Part shown: piece after piece, positions 46,801 to 57,184 of the stretch
Position numbering within the stretch: position 1 is the first letter of the stretch
Layout: the number at the start of each line of letters is the position of its first letter
Assembly: GCA_947095585.1 (NCBI GenBank)
Contig: OX352762.1
Location: 121,302,930-121,366,929, forward strand
Origin: Nephrocerus scutellatus
Lineage: Eukaryota; Arthropoda; Insecta; Diptera; Pipunculidae
Direction: 5' to 3'
DNA: 64,000 nucleotides
Made by a program: the position numbers and the translations under genes
Notes under the pieces: model-generated
The model's database searches: none
Told to the model about the DNA's origin: nothing
Seen by the model: only the letters and a program-made list of their open reading frames with translations

Positions 46801-47272
46801 GACAGAGATATCTATGAGGCACGACGCGATCCAAAACCGCCTACTGCGGGCAATCCCACCAACATCCGGATCCATCAGTGTTAACTGCACCATTGAAGGC
46901 ACATCGTCGGCACTCCGCCCGGACATAGTTGTGACTGATCCCATACGGAAGGCGATAGTGATAATTGATATATGCTGCCCCTTTGAGGGATCCGTGGACG
47001 CCCTCACAAAGGCTAGGGAGGAGAAACTGGAAAAATACGATTCCTTAGCACATTTGCTAAGGAGAAAAGGCAATAGGGTATACCTGAATGCTTTCACGAT
47101 AGGCGCACTTGGAACGTGGGACCCAATCAACAACGCGATCCTCATGCGCCTTAAGATCAACTTCAACTACGCCCGCCTTATGAGACGTCTGATGGTAAGC
47201 GACACGATACGATGGAGCCGCGACATCTACGTGCACCATGTTTCCGGTGTTCAACAATCGAATACACTCTAA
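43889..47272 (+). CDS. Retrotransposon polyprotein: zinc fingers, RT, RLE
   Basis: The single protein of the U2-inserted element, 1127 residues (the R2 protein is of similar length). In order: two C2H2 zinc fingers (C23/C26/H42/H47 and C55/C58/H71/H77), which in this family help bind the DNA target; a Pro/Thr/Ser-rich linker (about 80-235); and a reverse transcriptase from about 350, with APGPD (about 366), NWRPIALSN, motif A WLDLTNAFG (D495), motif B SGVKQGCPLSP (548-558) and motif C YADD (591-594). Then follow a thumb and linker, a CCHC knuckle (C950, C953, H962, C967) and a restriction-like endonuclease with RPD (1010-1012), D1027 and K-x2-KY (about 1046-1050). All catalytic motifs are intact, with no stop or frameshift. 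An in-frame TAA at 43865 limits upstream extension, so the ATG at 43889 is the first possible. Proposed role: nick U2 DNA and prime reverse transcription there. Confidence 0.93.
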   Translation: MNTSWRNYERFYVPYPFAEHQLCTLCRPVPRAFLRHSDLNKHLKRTHQRQLGFSCPQCSVRFTTIKKCKSHQLTTGHLLPSGDDHRIQTQPDVPGVSTLEQQASPPNTRSRSRAINARSDPAHNEYTPPVPERTNTDDIASTSHGTSRAYFLRNRQTTTAGPSGTNNNPSHIEPSPTLRHNPQRTHSQPAPSIPPDLASHQPAHATPPPIAESSSTPQPQDNHPDHCLTDLQTTIINKIDCANHHNALSDAYAELICRIQQSLPPIRVRPNASAPRVHSPTEEATRIQRLFRRNRKLAVKSITQGENMFCPIDPNVIQQHFTNSLSEDHHYSPPATDPPHTFEDPLSTNFSRAEIKQRLNRSSNSAPGPDRIIYKHLSKADPGCYILEKLFNKVKDTGWVPDQWCTSTTILIYKKGDTGEISNWRPIALSNTTEKLYASCIASRLTNWAIAYDVISPTQKGFMPYEGCVEHNFVVQAIIEDCRRKRKTCCMAWLDLTNAFGSIPHLHIFQALRQMGLPNTSVIEALYNNNSTQIKLGSTTLPPIAIKSGVKQGCPLSPIIFNIALEPLIRSILAHNGGYNIHGQNFKILGYADDLVLIADKADDLEAMLNTANQKASEAGLSFNARKCATLHINGSARSTIASELYIGEQPIPTMLDGDSYEHLGIPSGFQVTHSVSIGKFIDFVNKIDNSLLTPWQKIESINVFLIPQLEFILNCGNTMKSPLTHLDNKIKKAAKKWMNLPQRASAELITIPYKNGGANIIPINKLHDIGSIIHAIKLLSSRDATIRSLANNNLIAAVTSKIKRNPSVQDVNEYLNGSLRGDLRRDGDFSNIWSRTRTGVRRLHPGILIKWRTSPTEPPSLIINNKNTASEQTSSQLRAAFRQNQLNKLMRKPDQGKSIRVTSKHNISNHFLREGNFTRFADWRFIHRARLNVVPLNGNRRFGESSRICRRCGYANETLAHVICHCSPHMTEISMRHDAIQNRLLRAIPPTSGSISVNCTIEGTSSALRPDIVVTDPIRKAIVIIDICCPFEGSVDALTKAREEKLEKYDSLAHLLRRKGNRVYLNAFTIGALGTWDPINNAILMRLKINFNYARLMRRLMVSDTIRWSRDIYVHHVSGVQQSNTL

Positions 47273-47369
47273 ATACACTAACAAACATACACCCATTAAC
47301 TAAAATCTACTATATCTAACATACATTGTAATATAAGTTAAAACATTTCCTATGTTAAATTAATAATTT
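47273..47369 (+). other. Retrotransposon 3' UTR
   Basis: About 97 bp of AT-rich sequence between the stop codon and the U2 3' flank. No poly(A), no simple-repeat tail. In R2-type elements the 3' UTR RNA is what the protein recognises for target-primed reverse transcription, so this short segment should contain the recognition structure. Confidence 0.7.
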
Positions 47370-47520
47370 GTATCTGTTCTTATCAGCTTAACATCTGATA
47401 GATCTTCCATCGGAAGACAACAAATGTTAAACTGATTTTTGGAAATAGACGGAGTGCTAGGAGCTTGCTCCACCTCTGTCGCGGGTTGACCCGGTATTGC
47501 AGTACCGCCGGGATCGGCCC
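47370..47520 (+). ncRNA. U2: U2 snRNA gene, 3' part (about nt 37 to end)
   Basis: The sequence resumes with GTATCTGTTCTTATCAGC and continues through stem II, the Sm site (GATTTTTGG at about 47439), and stems III/IV with GGAGCTTGCTCC and GGTATTGCAGTACC, ending CGGCCC at 47520. The match to insect U2 is clear throughout, so this part is not decayed. Together with 43477-43509 it would form one complete U2 gene apart from the lost GTA of the branch-point recognition sequence. Confidence 0.93.
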
Positions 47521-47859
47521 AAATATTTGATACATTTAAAAATACGAGACAAAAAAAAAATTATAAGCAGTATGTATGGTTTTTATTTTTATATTGTGCA
47601 GTTAGAAAGAAAGAATTTCCTAAAGAATTTTTGAAAATTTTTATGGTGGTTGGGGTTGGTGTGTGTGTGTTGTTGTTTCTTGTTTGACGGTGGTGTTTTT
47701 TATGCGTTTGGCTCGTTAAGGAGTGCTGTCTGACTTTGTAGGAATATAATGTAGTAAGCTATGTAAGTAACAAACGAACGACGGTGTACGATTTGTGTAT
47801 CAAAAAAGATATTGAAAAAATAATAAACAAAAGGGAAAAAATGTAAATTTTGAAAAAAA
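47521..47859. other. Downstream of U2 gene; 3'-end signals likely
   Basis: Immediate 3' flank of U2, where an Integrator-type 3' box would be expected; I cannot pick it out with confidence. The rest is low-complexity T/G-rich sequence with a (TG)n run at about 47660. Confidence 0.35.
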
Positions 47860-48037
47860 AATTTTAAAAGTCGGGTATTTTTTTATAAAATTTGTATGGG
47901 TGCCTCCCGACCCCGAGGCCAAAGGTGCTAAGATTTGTGTGCAAAGTTTAAATAAAATCGGACTTTAGATTGTGTTAAAAATTATCACAAGATTCTGCCG
48001 ACCAGCCAGCCAGCCACGGGCACGCGAAGTTAATATA
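47860..48037 (+). mobile_element. Minisatellite-bearing element, right-end fragment
   Basis: It has one unit with GTATGGGTGCCTCCCGACCC and AATAAAATCGG, then the family right end (CCAGCCAGCCAGCCACGGGC, GCGAAGTTAATATAGAG). Oriented plus and followed 22 bp later by a minus-oriented copy, so the right ends face each other. Confidence 0.65.
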
Positions 48038-48059
48038 GAGTGGAGAAAGAAAATTCAAA

Positions 48060-48775
48060 CACGAATTTCAAAAAAATTTCCCAAAGTCTTTCATTGAAAT
48101 TGTGCACACATGCATATCTCCGATGACAACAACACTATCTATTAAAATTTTGGGCCCTTCGGGCCTCGTGGTCGGGGGACTCCCATACAAATATTTTACA
48201 AAATTTTACTCGATTTTCTTCAAATTTTATACTATTGTGTATCTCTGATATACAACACTTTTTGTAAAAATTTTGGAGGGCCCGGGTTCGTTGGGCCACA
48301 TAACTTTTAAAAAAAAAATTAATCCGATTTTCTTTAAATTTAATACACATTTGTGTATCTCAGATAGACAACACTTTTTGTAAAAATGTTGGGGGCCCCG
48401 GGGTCGTGAGGCCCCATACAAATTTAAAAAAAAAATTAACTCGATTTTCTTCAAATTTTATGCACATGTGTATCTCCGATGGGCAACACTTTTTGCAAAA
48501 ATTTTCGAGACCTAGTTTGGAGGGTCATGGGGCCACAACAAATTTGTTTAAAAACAGTCCGATTTTTTTTTAAATTTTATATACTTTGTGTGTATCTCCG
48601 ATGGACAAAATTTTTTGTAAAGTTTTTGGAGTGAGGCCCTGAGACCCGTGTGGTGTCCATATAAATTTTTTAAAAATTAGCCCGGTTTTCTTTAAATTTT
48701 AACACATACCCATTTCCTATTAGAGATTTTACATGAAAAATTGTAATTTTTATGGGTTGTTTTTTATTTTATTTT
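48060..48775 (-). mobile_element. Minisatellite-bearing element, inverted copy
   Basis: Reverse-oriented units recur with CGATTTTCTTCAAATTTTAT, TGTGTATCTC(C/A)GAT, CAACACTTTTTGTAAAAAT and GGGGCC words. It ends with the family left end in reverse (TTAGAGATTTTACATGAAAA near 48722 and TTTTTATGGGTTGTTTTTTA at 48747-48766). About five units. It lacks the right terminus, which may have been lost in joining to the 47860 copy. Confidence 0.7.
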
Positions 48776-50714
48776 GTTTTTTGTTTAAATTTCTTTTGCA
48801 CCTTACAGATTTCTCCTAAGTGCTTTAGTTTTTGAGTTATTTGCAAAGACTCGAAAAACTGTCTAAGTAAACTGTCACTTACGGTTGTCAGATTTCCGTC
48901 ATCTGGCCTCTCACAATTTATGTAAAAAGCTTAAATATAAATTTTCTTCATCAATTGTCTGGGCTCTAGACTGGACACAGACAGACAGATATTTTTATTT
49001 TCACTTTTTCTGACTCAGGAGATACGGTAATGGGTAAATCTGCAAAAATCCCGAGTTCTAACATTTTCAAAATTACTTTACTTCTACTATGTAAAAGAAA
49101 GTAAAAAATCAACTGAAACTGAAAAATTTGAAGTAAACTGTGTGTCAACCAGCTGTCAATGGGTATGGATTATTTGAAAAATTTGGGTTTCTCAACAGTT
49201 CTTTACAACTCGTTGTAGTCCATAATAAGAAATAAAAACCTTAGAAATAAGCCAAAAAACCAAGCAAAACCCCTACATAATGCACCTCATTCATTGCATT
49301 AATTTAGAAAAAACGGTTTTAGAAATTGAAAACCCATACCAATAACCACTTCTGATTCCGGAAGAAAACTGTTATTTTCCTTGATGAGTACCATGTACAT
49401 TCACATAGCACAGATAAATCAAAAGGCATCATAATTAAATGTATGACTTGCTGTACTAATTCGGAACCCAATTTCGTAAGCGGCAACCACATCGATTATT
49501 CATTCCTGATTTCGTTTACACGATTCATCCGCAATTCATATCGCCGCACATACGAATATATTGCACGTCATTCGTCATAGATATTTCTTGCGAAATTCCC
49601 CAATTGAATTGAATCACTTGCATTGCTGGAGAAAATTCAATCGATTATGCGTTCGCAGAATTCAAAATGCAAACGAACCGAAATTTGCATTATAAAACTC
49701 AAAGTAATGTTTACATAAAAAATACGAGATGTTTGCGTATGAATGAACCCGAATTCATTTCACCGGCACTTACGCACGAAATTTTATTGTTTATAAAAAT
49801 AAAATAAAAAACTCACAGTCTTTAGGTTGATAATAGGATGACGATATGATACGACGACGTGACGGCACTTCACGTTACAAAACCACTGCTTCTTTTTATT
49901 GTTTGATGAATAATCATCCATTATGAATAAATAATAATAAAGAAGCAACAATATATCCAGCTGAACGGTCTCTTTTCGATACATATATACCAAGAAGAAT
50001 AAGAACAACAACAACAAAATAAACAAACTTCTCTCTAATTCCGATTAATTTATTCGATTTCAATTTCTAATCGATGTACGAGTATCTATCTATCAATGTG
50101 TCTGTCTGTCCGGTCCGTCCAATATCATGGTTAGCTTTGATTTGTTGTTGTGCACATGTGAGATGTGATATTGAGACTGTGTTGTCATTAGCGTCATCAA
50201 TGCCATTCTTTTTCGGTAGCAAAAAACTGATACCCGCATGCCGATCGATTGTTAATTTTGTTTTAATTGAATTATGTTTATTATGATTCCATGACATCAT
50301 ATCTTGGTATGCAAAGAACCAACGAAACTGTCGCGCAGGAGCAAAATTGACAAAAACATCACAGTCGCAATAAAAAACGTGAATTATTACTGCTAAGTAA
50401 CTGAGACGATTCAAGATCATTAAAAAATGTTGACTGAGCTTTACTGGGGATCGATCGTTGCGAACGCGATACAGCGATACTTATGCGTCGTCGTGGAGTC
50501 ATCTTGGTGGTCCGAAGCGTAGGTTAGAAACTTAATCGTAATGTAAATAAAAACTTTGATGGGTATTCTCTGTATTGCAACCAGACACTTTTTATTAACT
50601 GAAAAAATAATAATAATTCAGAACTTTGTTGGTCGTTATTAAGTTCTGTATATTAACTTCGCGTCGGATGTGTTTGTGGCTAACCAAATCTTGTGTATGT
50701 TCGATGACAACACT
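48776..50714. other. Intergenic, no gene recognised
   Basis: AT-rich DNA. Open frames at 49784-50026 and 50067-50420 have no recognisable domains. Confidence 0.4.
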
Positions 50715-50960
50715 GTCCCCAGGGTAGACTAGGTGGGCCCATACAATTTTCAATTCGATTTTATTCAAATTTACAGACATGTATATCTCCGATGTCAACA
50801 ATTTCTGTAAACAATTGGCTGGGATCGGGCCGAGAGGCTCTTATATACTTTTTTTTTTTTTAAATTAATCCAATTGTATTCAAACTTTTGGAAGGGAAAT
50901 ATTCCTACATACATTTTTTAAAAATTAACCCGATGTTATTCTGATTTTGCGGTCAGCCAT
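50715..50960 (-). mobile_element. Minisatellite-bearing element, degenerate fragment
   Basis: Contains GTGGGCCCATACAATTTTCA, CGATTTTATTCAAATTTACA and TGTATATCTCCGATGTCAAC blocks in minus orientation, diverged from the other copies. It abuts the RTE-like LINE at about 50965. Confidence 0.55.
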
Positions 50961-50964
50961 CAGC

Positions 50965-53560
50965 AGAATAGGACGACTAACACAGAATGCTTTAATCTCT
51001 GACTGGTGAAAGTGCGATCAAACCTCCAAGTGGTGGCCACCGGTAATTTTCCTCTAATGCAGGAATAGCGAAATGATCGGGCTAGTCCCTTCAAAGTAAG
51101 GTTGGTGCATGGCCAATAACCTCACCCGTAAAGAATTATTATTACGGAACCCAAAATCAGCCTCGGATACACTGATGAACGATGACGACCACGGCAACGA
51201 AAACGGCTAAACGATTTATAGAACTCATGGAGCTCACTGTATAGAGCTCGAGCTGCACAGCAGCTAGCCGATACCCGGTTCAAATATAATGCTGAAATAA
51301 CAGGATATGCGGTGGGCGGTAATGGTGTCTTACAAACATCAGAAATATGACATATATATTACAGCTGTCATGTAAGACATCGGGGTGGGGTTTCTAGTCA
51401 ACAAAAGAATGCAACCCACTGTTATCGGTTTTAAAGCAGTAAATGAACGGCTATGCAGCCTTCGTGTGCGGGGCAGATTTAAAAACATAACCCTCATAAA
51501 CGTTCACTAACCTACAGAGGATTCCCCAGATGATAGAAAATAAAAATTCTTTGAATCAGTCGAACGGAAACTCCATGCCTGCCCTCAATATGATGTAAAA
51601 ATCATTCTGATGAATGCAAAAATAGGTAGGAAGCCAGTATTTAGGCAGTACATTGACACCCATAGCTTGCACAAGAACACTAATGACTAATGGACAAGGA
51701 GTCTTAGAGATGGCAGCAAGCTATAATTTGTTCGTTGTAGAAGGTTTGCGCGTAAAAATATCCACAAAGCCACCTTGGTATCTTGGTCGAGCATATTTCC
51801 TTGTGAAAGATGCGTCTCTTTAACTAAAGGGTATTCACAGAGAATGTGCTCGGTTGACTCTTCATCTTCTCTTATACTTATACTTATTAAAATTAAGGAT
51901 TTGTTTGGAAGAAAATTGTTTGGATTGCCTAAGCCCCGGGACGCTTTCCCAGTGGGTCAGACGAAGTTTTTGTTCCCAACAAATTGTCAGTGCGGCAGCC
52001 CAGTCGACACCACAGTAGGGTTTAGGTCCTACGAACGCAAATTCCAAGTAGTTCATCTGCAGATTCGTAGTCTGCAATTCCCTGATGACCAGGGACCCAA
52101 TCGAGTTTGACTTTGTTGTTTCTGGCAAAAGATTGCAGTGCATCGTAACAGTTTTTGACTGCCTTTGATTCCTTTATTAAGGTCAATTCTGGCGCATATC
52201 ATAATGTCATGGAGTTCCGCCTGGAAAACAGAGGGGCTTTTTCCCATTGGTATCGATACTTTGGTGTTGGGACACCAGCTCCAACTCCAGTTTCCATCTC
52301 CGATCCATATGTGAACCAGACCAGACCTCTAGCGTTCAGTGCCGGAACACCATTCCACCAGTTTACCCGGTCCAAATTAGCAACCAGATAGAGCACCTGT
52401 TGATAGATCGCCGTCACAACCCGAACCTGACGACGGTACGAACGTACCAAGGTACAAACGTCGACTCGGACCATTATCTTGTTGGTATGGAGTGCGTACG
52501 GATTGCATCATCACGAAAGACTGCATCCTCGAATCAGATTCGAGTCAGCACGGCTGCCATTCGTAACGAAGAGACCAGAAACAACTACGGTCAAGTGATA
52601 GGACTCGCCTTAAATATAGGGAGAGTAATTCCTGTGGTTGAAATGTCGGGCGTAGAAGAGAAATGGACACGCCCTAAGAATACTGTCATTAGTACTGCTG
52701 ACTCCATCTTAGGTAGTAATCGTATAGAGATCGGAACGATTAGTTCGATGACGAATGTATGCTAGCGACTAAGCGGATGAATGTTGCGTATCGAGCAATG
52801 CAACAATCTCATAGAACGCGGGCACGCGCTCAACTTAGAAGATATGAAAAAACAGTTCACCGGCGAGAGAAAACAGGCTGGGAGAAGAATATCGTTCGTG
52901 AATTAGTGCTGCCTGGCTAAAGTAAAGAGAGCGGGGCCGCACCAGGCCCGGAAGATCTACCAAAGAGTCCGCAGCATGACGCAATATACGCTGTGTTGCA
53001 TATACTGCAAAGACAAAAAGGGTTATCTGATCGCCGATCTTAAAGGCATTTTAGAGCGATGGGAAGAGCACTTTCATGAGTTGCTAAATGGCCAGCTAAC
53101 TGAGGAATTGGAGGTTCCACCAATGACCGAAGATCAAACTATGCTGCCGCCACCAACCATAGACGAAGTTAGCAGAGCGATAAATCGGCTCAAAAATAAT
53201 AAGACCCCGGGATCAGATGGTATCACAGCGGAGTTGATTAAAACAGGAGTACCCGCAATACATCAAGCAATTCATGAACTAATAGTGCAAGTATAGGAGG
53301 AAGAAGCGATGCCAGAAGATTGGCGAAGAGGCATCCTGTGCCCGATACATAAGAAAGGAGATACCGTTGTTAAGTACCGCTTATAAGATTTTCTTCTCTA
53401 TCTTTCAATACAGGATAGCACCATAAACTAAAGTCATCATTGATCTATACCAGTGTGGCTTTATCCCAGGCAAATCAACAACTGATCAGATCTACACCCT
53501 TAGGCAGTTGATGGAAAATGTCTAGAGTTTCAACATTGACTACACCATCTATTTATAGAC
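50965..53560 (+). pseudogene. RTE-like LINE remnant, with endonuclease and RT start
   Basis: From the left: a 5' leader shared with the inverted copy at 20470; an endonuclease segment (FFESVERKLHACPQYDVKII, about 51540); RKNIHKAT (about 51755); an interruption by another LINE (51777-52372); then IEHLLIDRRHNPN and NVDSDHYLVGME (endonuclease C-terminus, the SDH motif intact, about 52465); a linker to 52765; and an RT start at 52976-53296 (GILERWEEHFHELLNGQLTE, NNKTPGSDGITAELIKTG). Frame-shifted pieces with ILCPIHKKGD and CGFIPGKSTTDQIYTLRQL follow. Stops at 53294 and beyond, and loss of the palm, make it dead. Confidence 0.82.
51777..52372 (-). pseudogene. RNase H LINE fragment nested in the RTE-like LINE
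   Basis: On the minus strand it reads ARGLVWFTYGSEMETGVGAG (RNase H start; the usual first Asp is replaced by Tyr in TYGS), SPSVFQAELHDIMICARIDL (Glu motif), a frame change, and KVKLDWVPGHQGIADYESAD (C-terminal block). It lies between the RKNIHKAT-coding and IEHLLIDRRH-coding parts of the RTE-like LINE, so it was inserted into it or joined there by rearrangement. Confidence 0.72.
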
Positions 53561-53599
53561 TTTAAATCTGCCTATGATAGCAAAACCTGAGTAGAAAAC

Positions 53600-53800
53600 A
53601 GGCATTTTAGACAATAGAGCTTGATGTCAAACTCTATCAAATGCATTGAAAATATCAAGAAGAGACGACGGCTCATCTTTTTTTGGGTATATGGGCTCTA
53701 CAAAGTCAGTTATCCAACTTTCCGGAGAGAGTCCAGAAGAATAGGATAGATGGAAAGATTACGCAATGGTAATGCCACCTTGGAAGAGTACCTCTTCATA
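53600..53800 (-). pseudogene. Jockey-type RT motif A fragment
   Basis: On the minus strand, about 53675-53610 reads LLDIFNAFDRV*HQALLSKM, which matches the Jockey/CR1 motif A string D-S-AFDRVWH with one stop. It is similar to the fragment at 40480-40550 and is too short for further assignment. Confidence 0.5.
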
Positions 53801-54599
53801 ACTAATAAGGGAAATACCATATAGCCCATCGGATTGTTGAGTGTTGAGATCATTTAAAACTCATGTTATTCTCCCTATTTTGCTGATGGCTGACCGCACC
53901 ATCTGAAATATAAATCTCCCTTAATTTTCCCATCGTCTGTATAGAGGTGAATAGCAAAATAAAATGGATAGTTATTCTACCCATTCTTAGTATACTCGTA
54001 TTATACTCCATTATCATCATTATGTTGGGTTTACAACAGGAGTCCGGTACATGCTTTATTCAAAGCTGTTATCTTTTGATTCCATGTACAAGTACATCCC
54101 AGGTTTACCTCTATTACACCTACTACAAGATGCAAAACAGCACTGACAAGTTTAAAGTCAATTCAATCATTCTGTCGTCATTGCGATGAAGTCAAGTACG
54201 ATCAGCGATGTGATAATCAATGACACATTACCGCCGCCGTCCGCCACTGCTGTTGATTGATCTCGTCAGCAAGTGAATCAGCGCTCACTCACTGTAATGT
54301 TGGAAAATCGATTGCTGTCAGGCTCGCCAGAGTCACCCACCATCACCCATCAGAATTGCTAAACACGCAAGAATCCCCAGAACAGGGCGATCTTTTTGCA
54401 GAAAGCTCAAACAAGCGAAGCTTTTCTGCAAAATCTCCCAGCTTTACGTCACACATTTTTTCTGAATTCCACAGCTCAGCTGCTAGTATGGAATGCATAA
54501 CAATAGCTACCGTTGCGTTCTGTTCTTTTCGTAAGCCCCCCAGTATTATTAAAAAAAAGCTGATTGCATAGCAGATCAAACAGCCAAACAACACAAACA
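53801..54599. other. Intergenic, no gene recognised
   Basis: The ORFs at 53947-54189 (+), 54257-54571 (+) and 54343-54594 (-) overlap and show no domains. Confidence 0.4.
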
Positions 54600-55548
54600 G
54601 TCAAATTTACCGCTTACACGACACGGCTATGGTCGATCGTGAACAAACGCTCGCGACAGCGGTTTGCGGTTTGTTGTAGGCGGCGGTGATCGTGGTGTTG
54701 TTGCTGGTGGCGTTGCTTTTCGTTTGGTGTGTTGGTTATACTTGACGCTTTGGCGCTTTTGTCGTTCTGCAAAGTTGACGGTTGTTCGCTGATGTTTTTT
54801 GACTTTTGTTACATTGCGAATTATTTTGAAAATTCAGTTCATATCTAGAAGCGAACAAATCAGCAACACACAGTAGGTCAACAGCTAAACAAATGTTGCG
54901 CTCGCCCGGTGATTGCGCAGAAACATCACATCTTTGAGTTGTGCTTTATTTTTCCAAAACTCAACGTAGTTTTTCAGTTATAAGTGAAATTCAAAAATTA
55001 TATTCCCTGTGAACAGTTAGTGAGGAATTCGGTTTTTTTTTACAAATTTTTCCTCGATAACTGCCCACAAAGTGTGATCACTTGAAGAATAAAAAATTTG
55101 CAGTGCAGTGCAAAACTTAACACTTCTGCTGTAACAAAAAAAAAAAACATAAAATTAAAAAAAACTGCAACGCTAGACAGACAATAGATGCGAATGCAAA
55201 AATAACAACTGAATGCAATAGTAGCCGTTTGCGATCGTTCTCAAAGGTGGAAAAGTTGTTTATTCATTTCTTGTTGTTGTTTTACCTCTAGGATATAAAA
55301 ATAAAAGGCATTTATTAAAAAAAAAAAGGAAAATAAAAAAGAAAAACGGAAAAGTAATCGCAAGCGCGTACAGACTTTTTGATGTTTTGAGTGTTTCGCT
55401 GTGTTGTTGTTGTTTGTTGTTCTTGTTGTCGTTGACCGACAAAGAAAACAATCGAATTTTTTGTGTAAAACCAATTTTGTTATTTAACGAAAAACGAAGA
55501 AGCCATATCCTTTATTGCTGAAGATTGACCCTGTTTGTAGGACACAAT
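54600..55548 (+). promoter_or_regulatory. Candidate promoter and untranslated first exon
   Basis: A locally GC-richer block (54620-54790) is followed by two initiator-like TCAGTT sites (A at 54836 and 54976), an A-rich leader without long ORFs, and a strong 5' splice donor, AAT|GTAAGT, at 55548/55549. This layout resembles the 5' UTR exon of a fly gene with a long first intron. No coding exon was found downstream in the window, so it remains a guess. Confidence 0.3.
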
Positions 55549-57184
55549 GTAAGTTTTATTGCCATTGCCTCAATACTTATACGTTTGTGGTTTGAAATTT
55601 TGACATGAAGTGTAACGGTTGGTTTATTGGTTTATTGAGAGTGGGGCAATGTGTCTCATTGTCTTATATATTTTTGGAGTGTGACCCCAGAAAAGGACGG
55701 ACGAAAGTATGGAGTTGTTAATTAAGTTTTGATTTCTTTTTAACTTATTCCCAAGCCGAATGCTTTATAAGATTATAACTATTATAACGAATGGGATATA
55801 GGTGTAAAAATAGTGTCCTTTTTGTTCACTATTGGCATTTTCGTTTAAATTCTTGCTCAAATCTGTGCTATAAGTTGAGTGCATACCTGCGAATTTAAGT
55901 TCTATAACACTGGCACCTCACTGTTACAAAATAAAAACAAAATTATTTTAGCATTCTTGTTATCTTCAAGTATAAGGTTAAAATAATTAAATTTGATTTA
56001 ATTAATTCTAATTAAGCAACAAACTTAGAGAGTAATCAAATGACCAACCAGTACTAGAGTACATTCTCAGTTCTTCCCATCCTTACGATTTGTATTTTAA
56101 ATTAATAATTAATATTAAATTAATAAAAATTCCCAGCTGCTGCATTTTATTTATTATTTGCTCTGTGTTTTGTCTGGCAAAGTCAAAAACGAAAATCACC
56201 CTTTCGGCCAAGGACTTTCAAACTCAATAGTAGTTACAATGAACCAGGAACGACGGTGAATTATTATAAATGAAAGTCTCTATTTTAAGTATCTACCTAT
56301 TATGTGCAAAAATAAATTTCATTAAAACATCAAATCGGTGTTACTTTCTCTTCAAAAGCTAAATGAAAAAAGTTTTAGGTCAAACGCTATTTTGACGGAA
56401 TCACCTTCAGTCTAAACTAGACATGCACTAATAATTAGTAAGCTTTAAAAAAAAACAGCAGATAAGCTGATATAGCTGTAACACATATTAGCACTAATTA
56501 TGAATGATGAAAACTAATAAATATATGACACATTGCTTGATTGCACTAATAGCACATTTCGCATTACCGCTTTCTGAGTGATTCTCATTTAAGATATTGG
56601 TTTTTCAATTTAGACGCCCCATTTTTCCAATAGAGTTTCTCGGCGATGTGCTAAGTTTGCTGCATTTATTTTTTAACGTTTTAACTCATCAATACTTGCC
56701 ATTTATTAATTACAATCAATATTTGCAAATTATCATAAATTTTTATTAAATTCGGTTGCGACACCTTAAAATGCGCTAATCATTATCAGCAATGAATCCC
56801 ATTTCTAGCACAATGGCTTTATTAATAGCCAAGATTGTCACATTTTGTTAAGTCAGCAATTCGAAGCAAATTTTTGAAATGCCATTTCGTATAAACAAAT
56901 TAATTTCTAGAGGGATCATTGGCCAATAATTCTGATGATGCTGACAATGTAGTAACAGTTAAGTGAGATCGCTACTGGACCATGTTAACTACCTATTTTT
57001 TGGTTTATTGTAAGAGGTTTACTGGGAGCATATGTGGTTTCAACAAGAGGTCGTCACAGACCACACAACTAGCACAACAATTGAGTTATTAAAGTGTACC
57101 GTATTTTCTTTAGAAATAAACAGGTCTGTCTGCCTCGTTAGTGTGATTAGATCTGGATCATAGTTGAGGCTATGTAAAGTCCAC
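55549..57184. other. No gene recognised; possible intron
   Basis: Unique-looking AT-rich DNA with no coding frame or transposon motif. If the splice donor at 55549 is real, this would be intronic. Confidence 0.35.

Larger units (their letters stand above)
43510..47369 (+). mobile_element. U2-specific R2/NeSL-type non-LTR retrotransposon
   Basis: An element of about 3.86 kb is inserted in the sense orientation in the U2 snRNA gene. It has a 5' region (43510-43888) with a 71-bp perfect hairpin at the junction and a 32-bp direct repeat, one uninterrupted ORF (43889-47272) and a short 3' UTR of about 97 bp without poly(A). The termini are defined by the U2 flanks: U2 nt 33 on the left, and U2 nt 37 or 38 on the right, so about 3 nt of the target are missing and no target duplication is seen. 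A restriction-like endonuclease element in U2 resembles the published Utopia group (NeSL clade). Clade membership needs an RT tree. Confidence 0.93.

Noticed and set aside
44129..47296. Several minus-strand ORFs across the retrotransposon
   Set aside because: They are antisense shadows of the 1127-residue ORF with no motifs of their own.
43477..47520. R2 element in 28S rDNA
   Set aside because: The protein architecture is R2-like, but both flanks are U2 snRNA sequence with an snRNA promoter; no 28S sequence is present.
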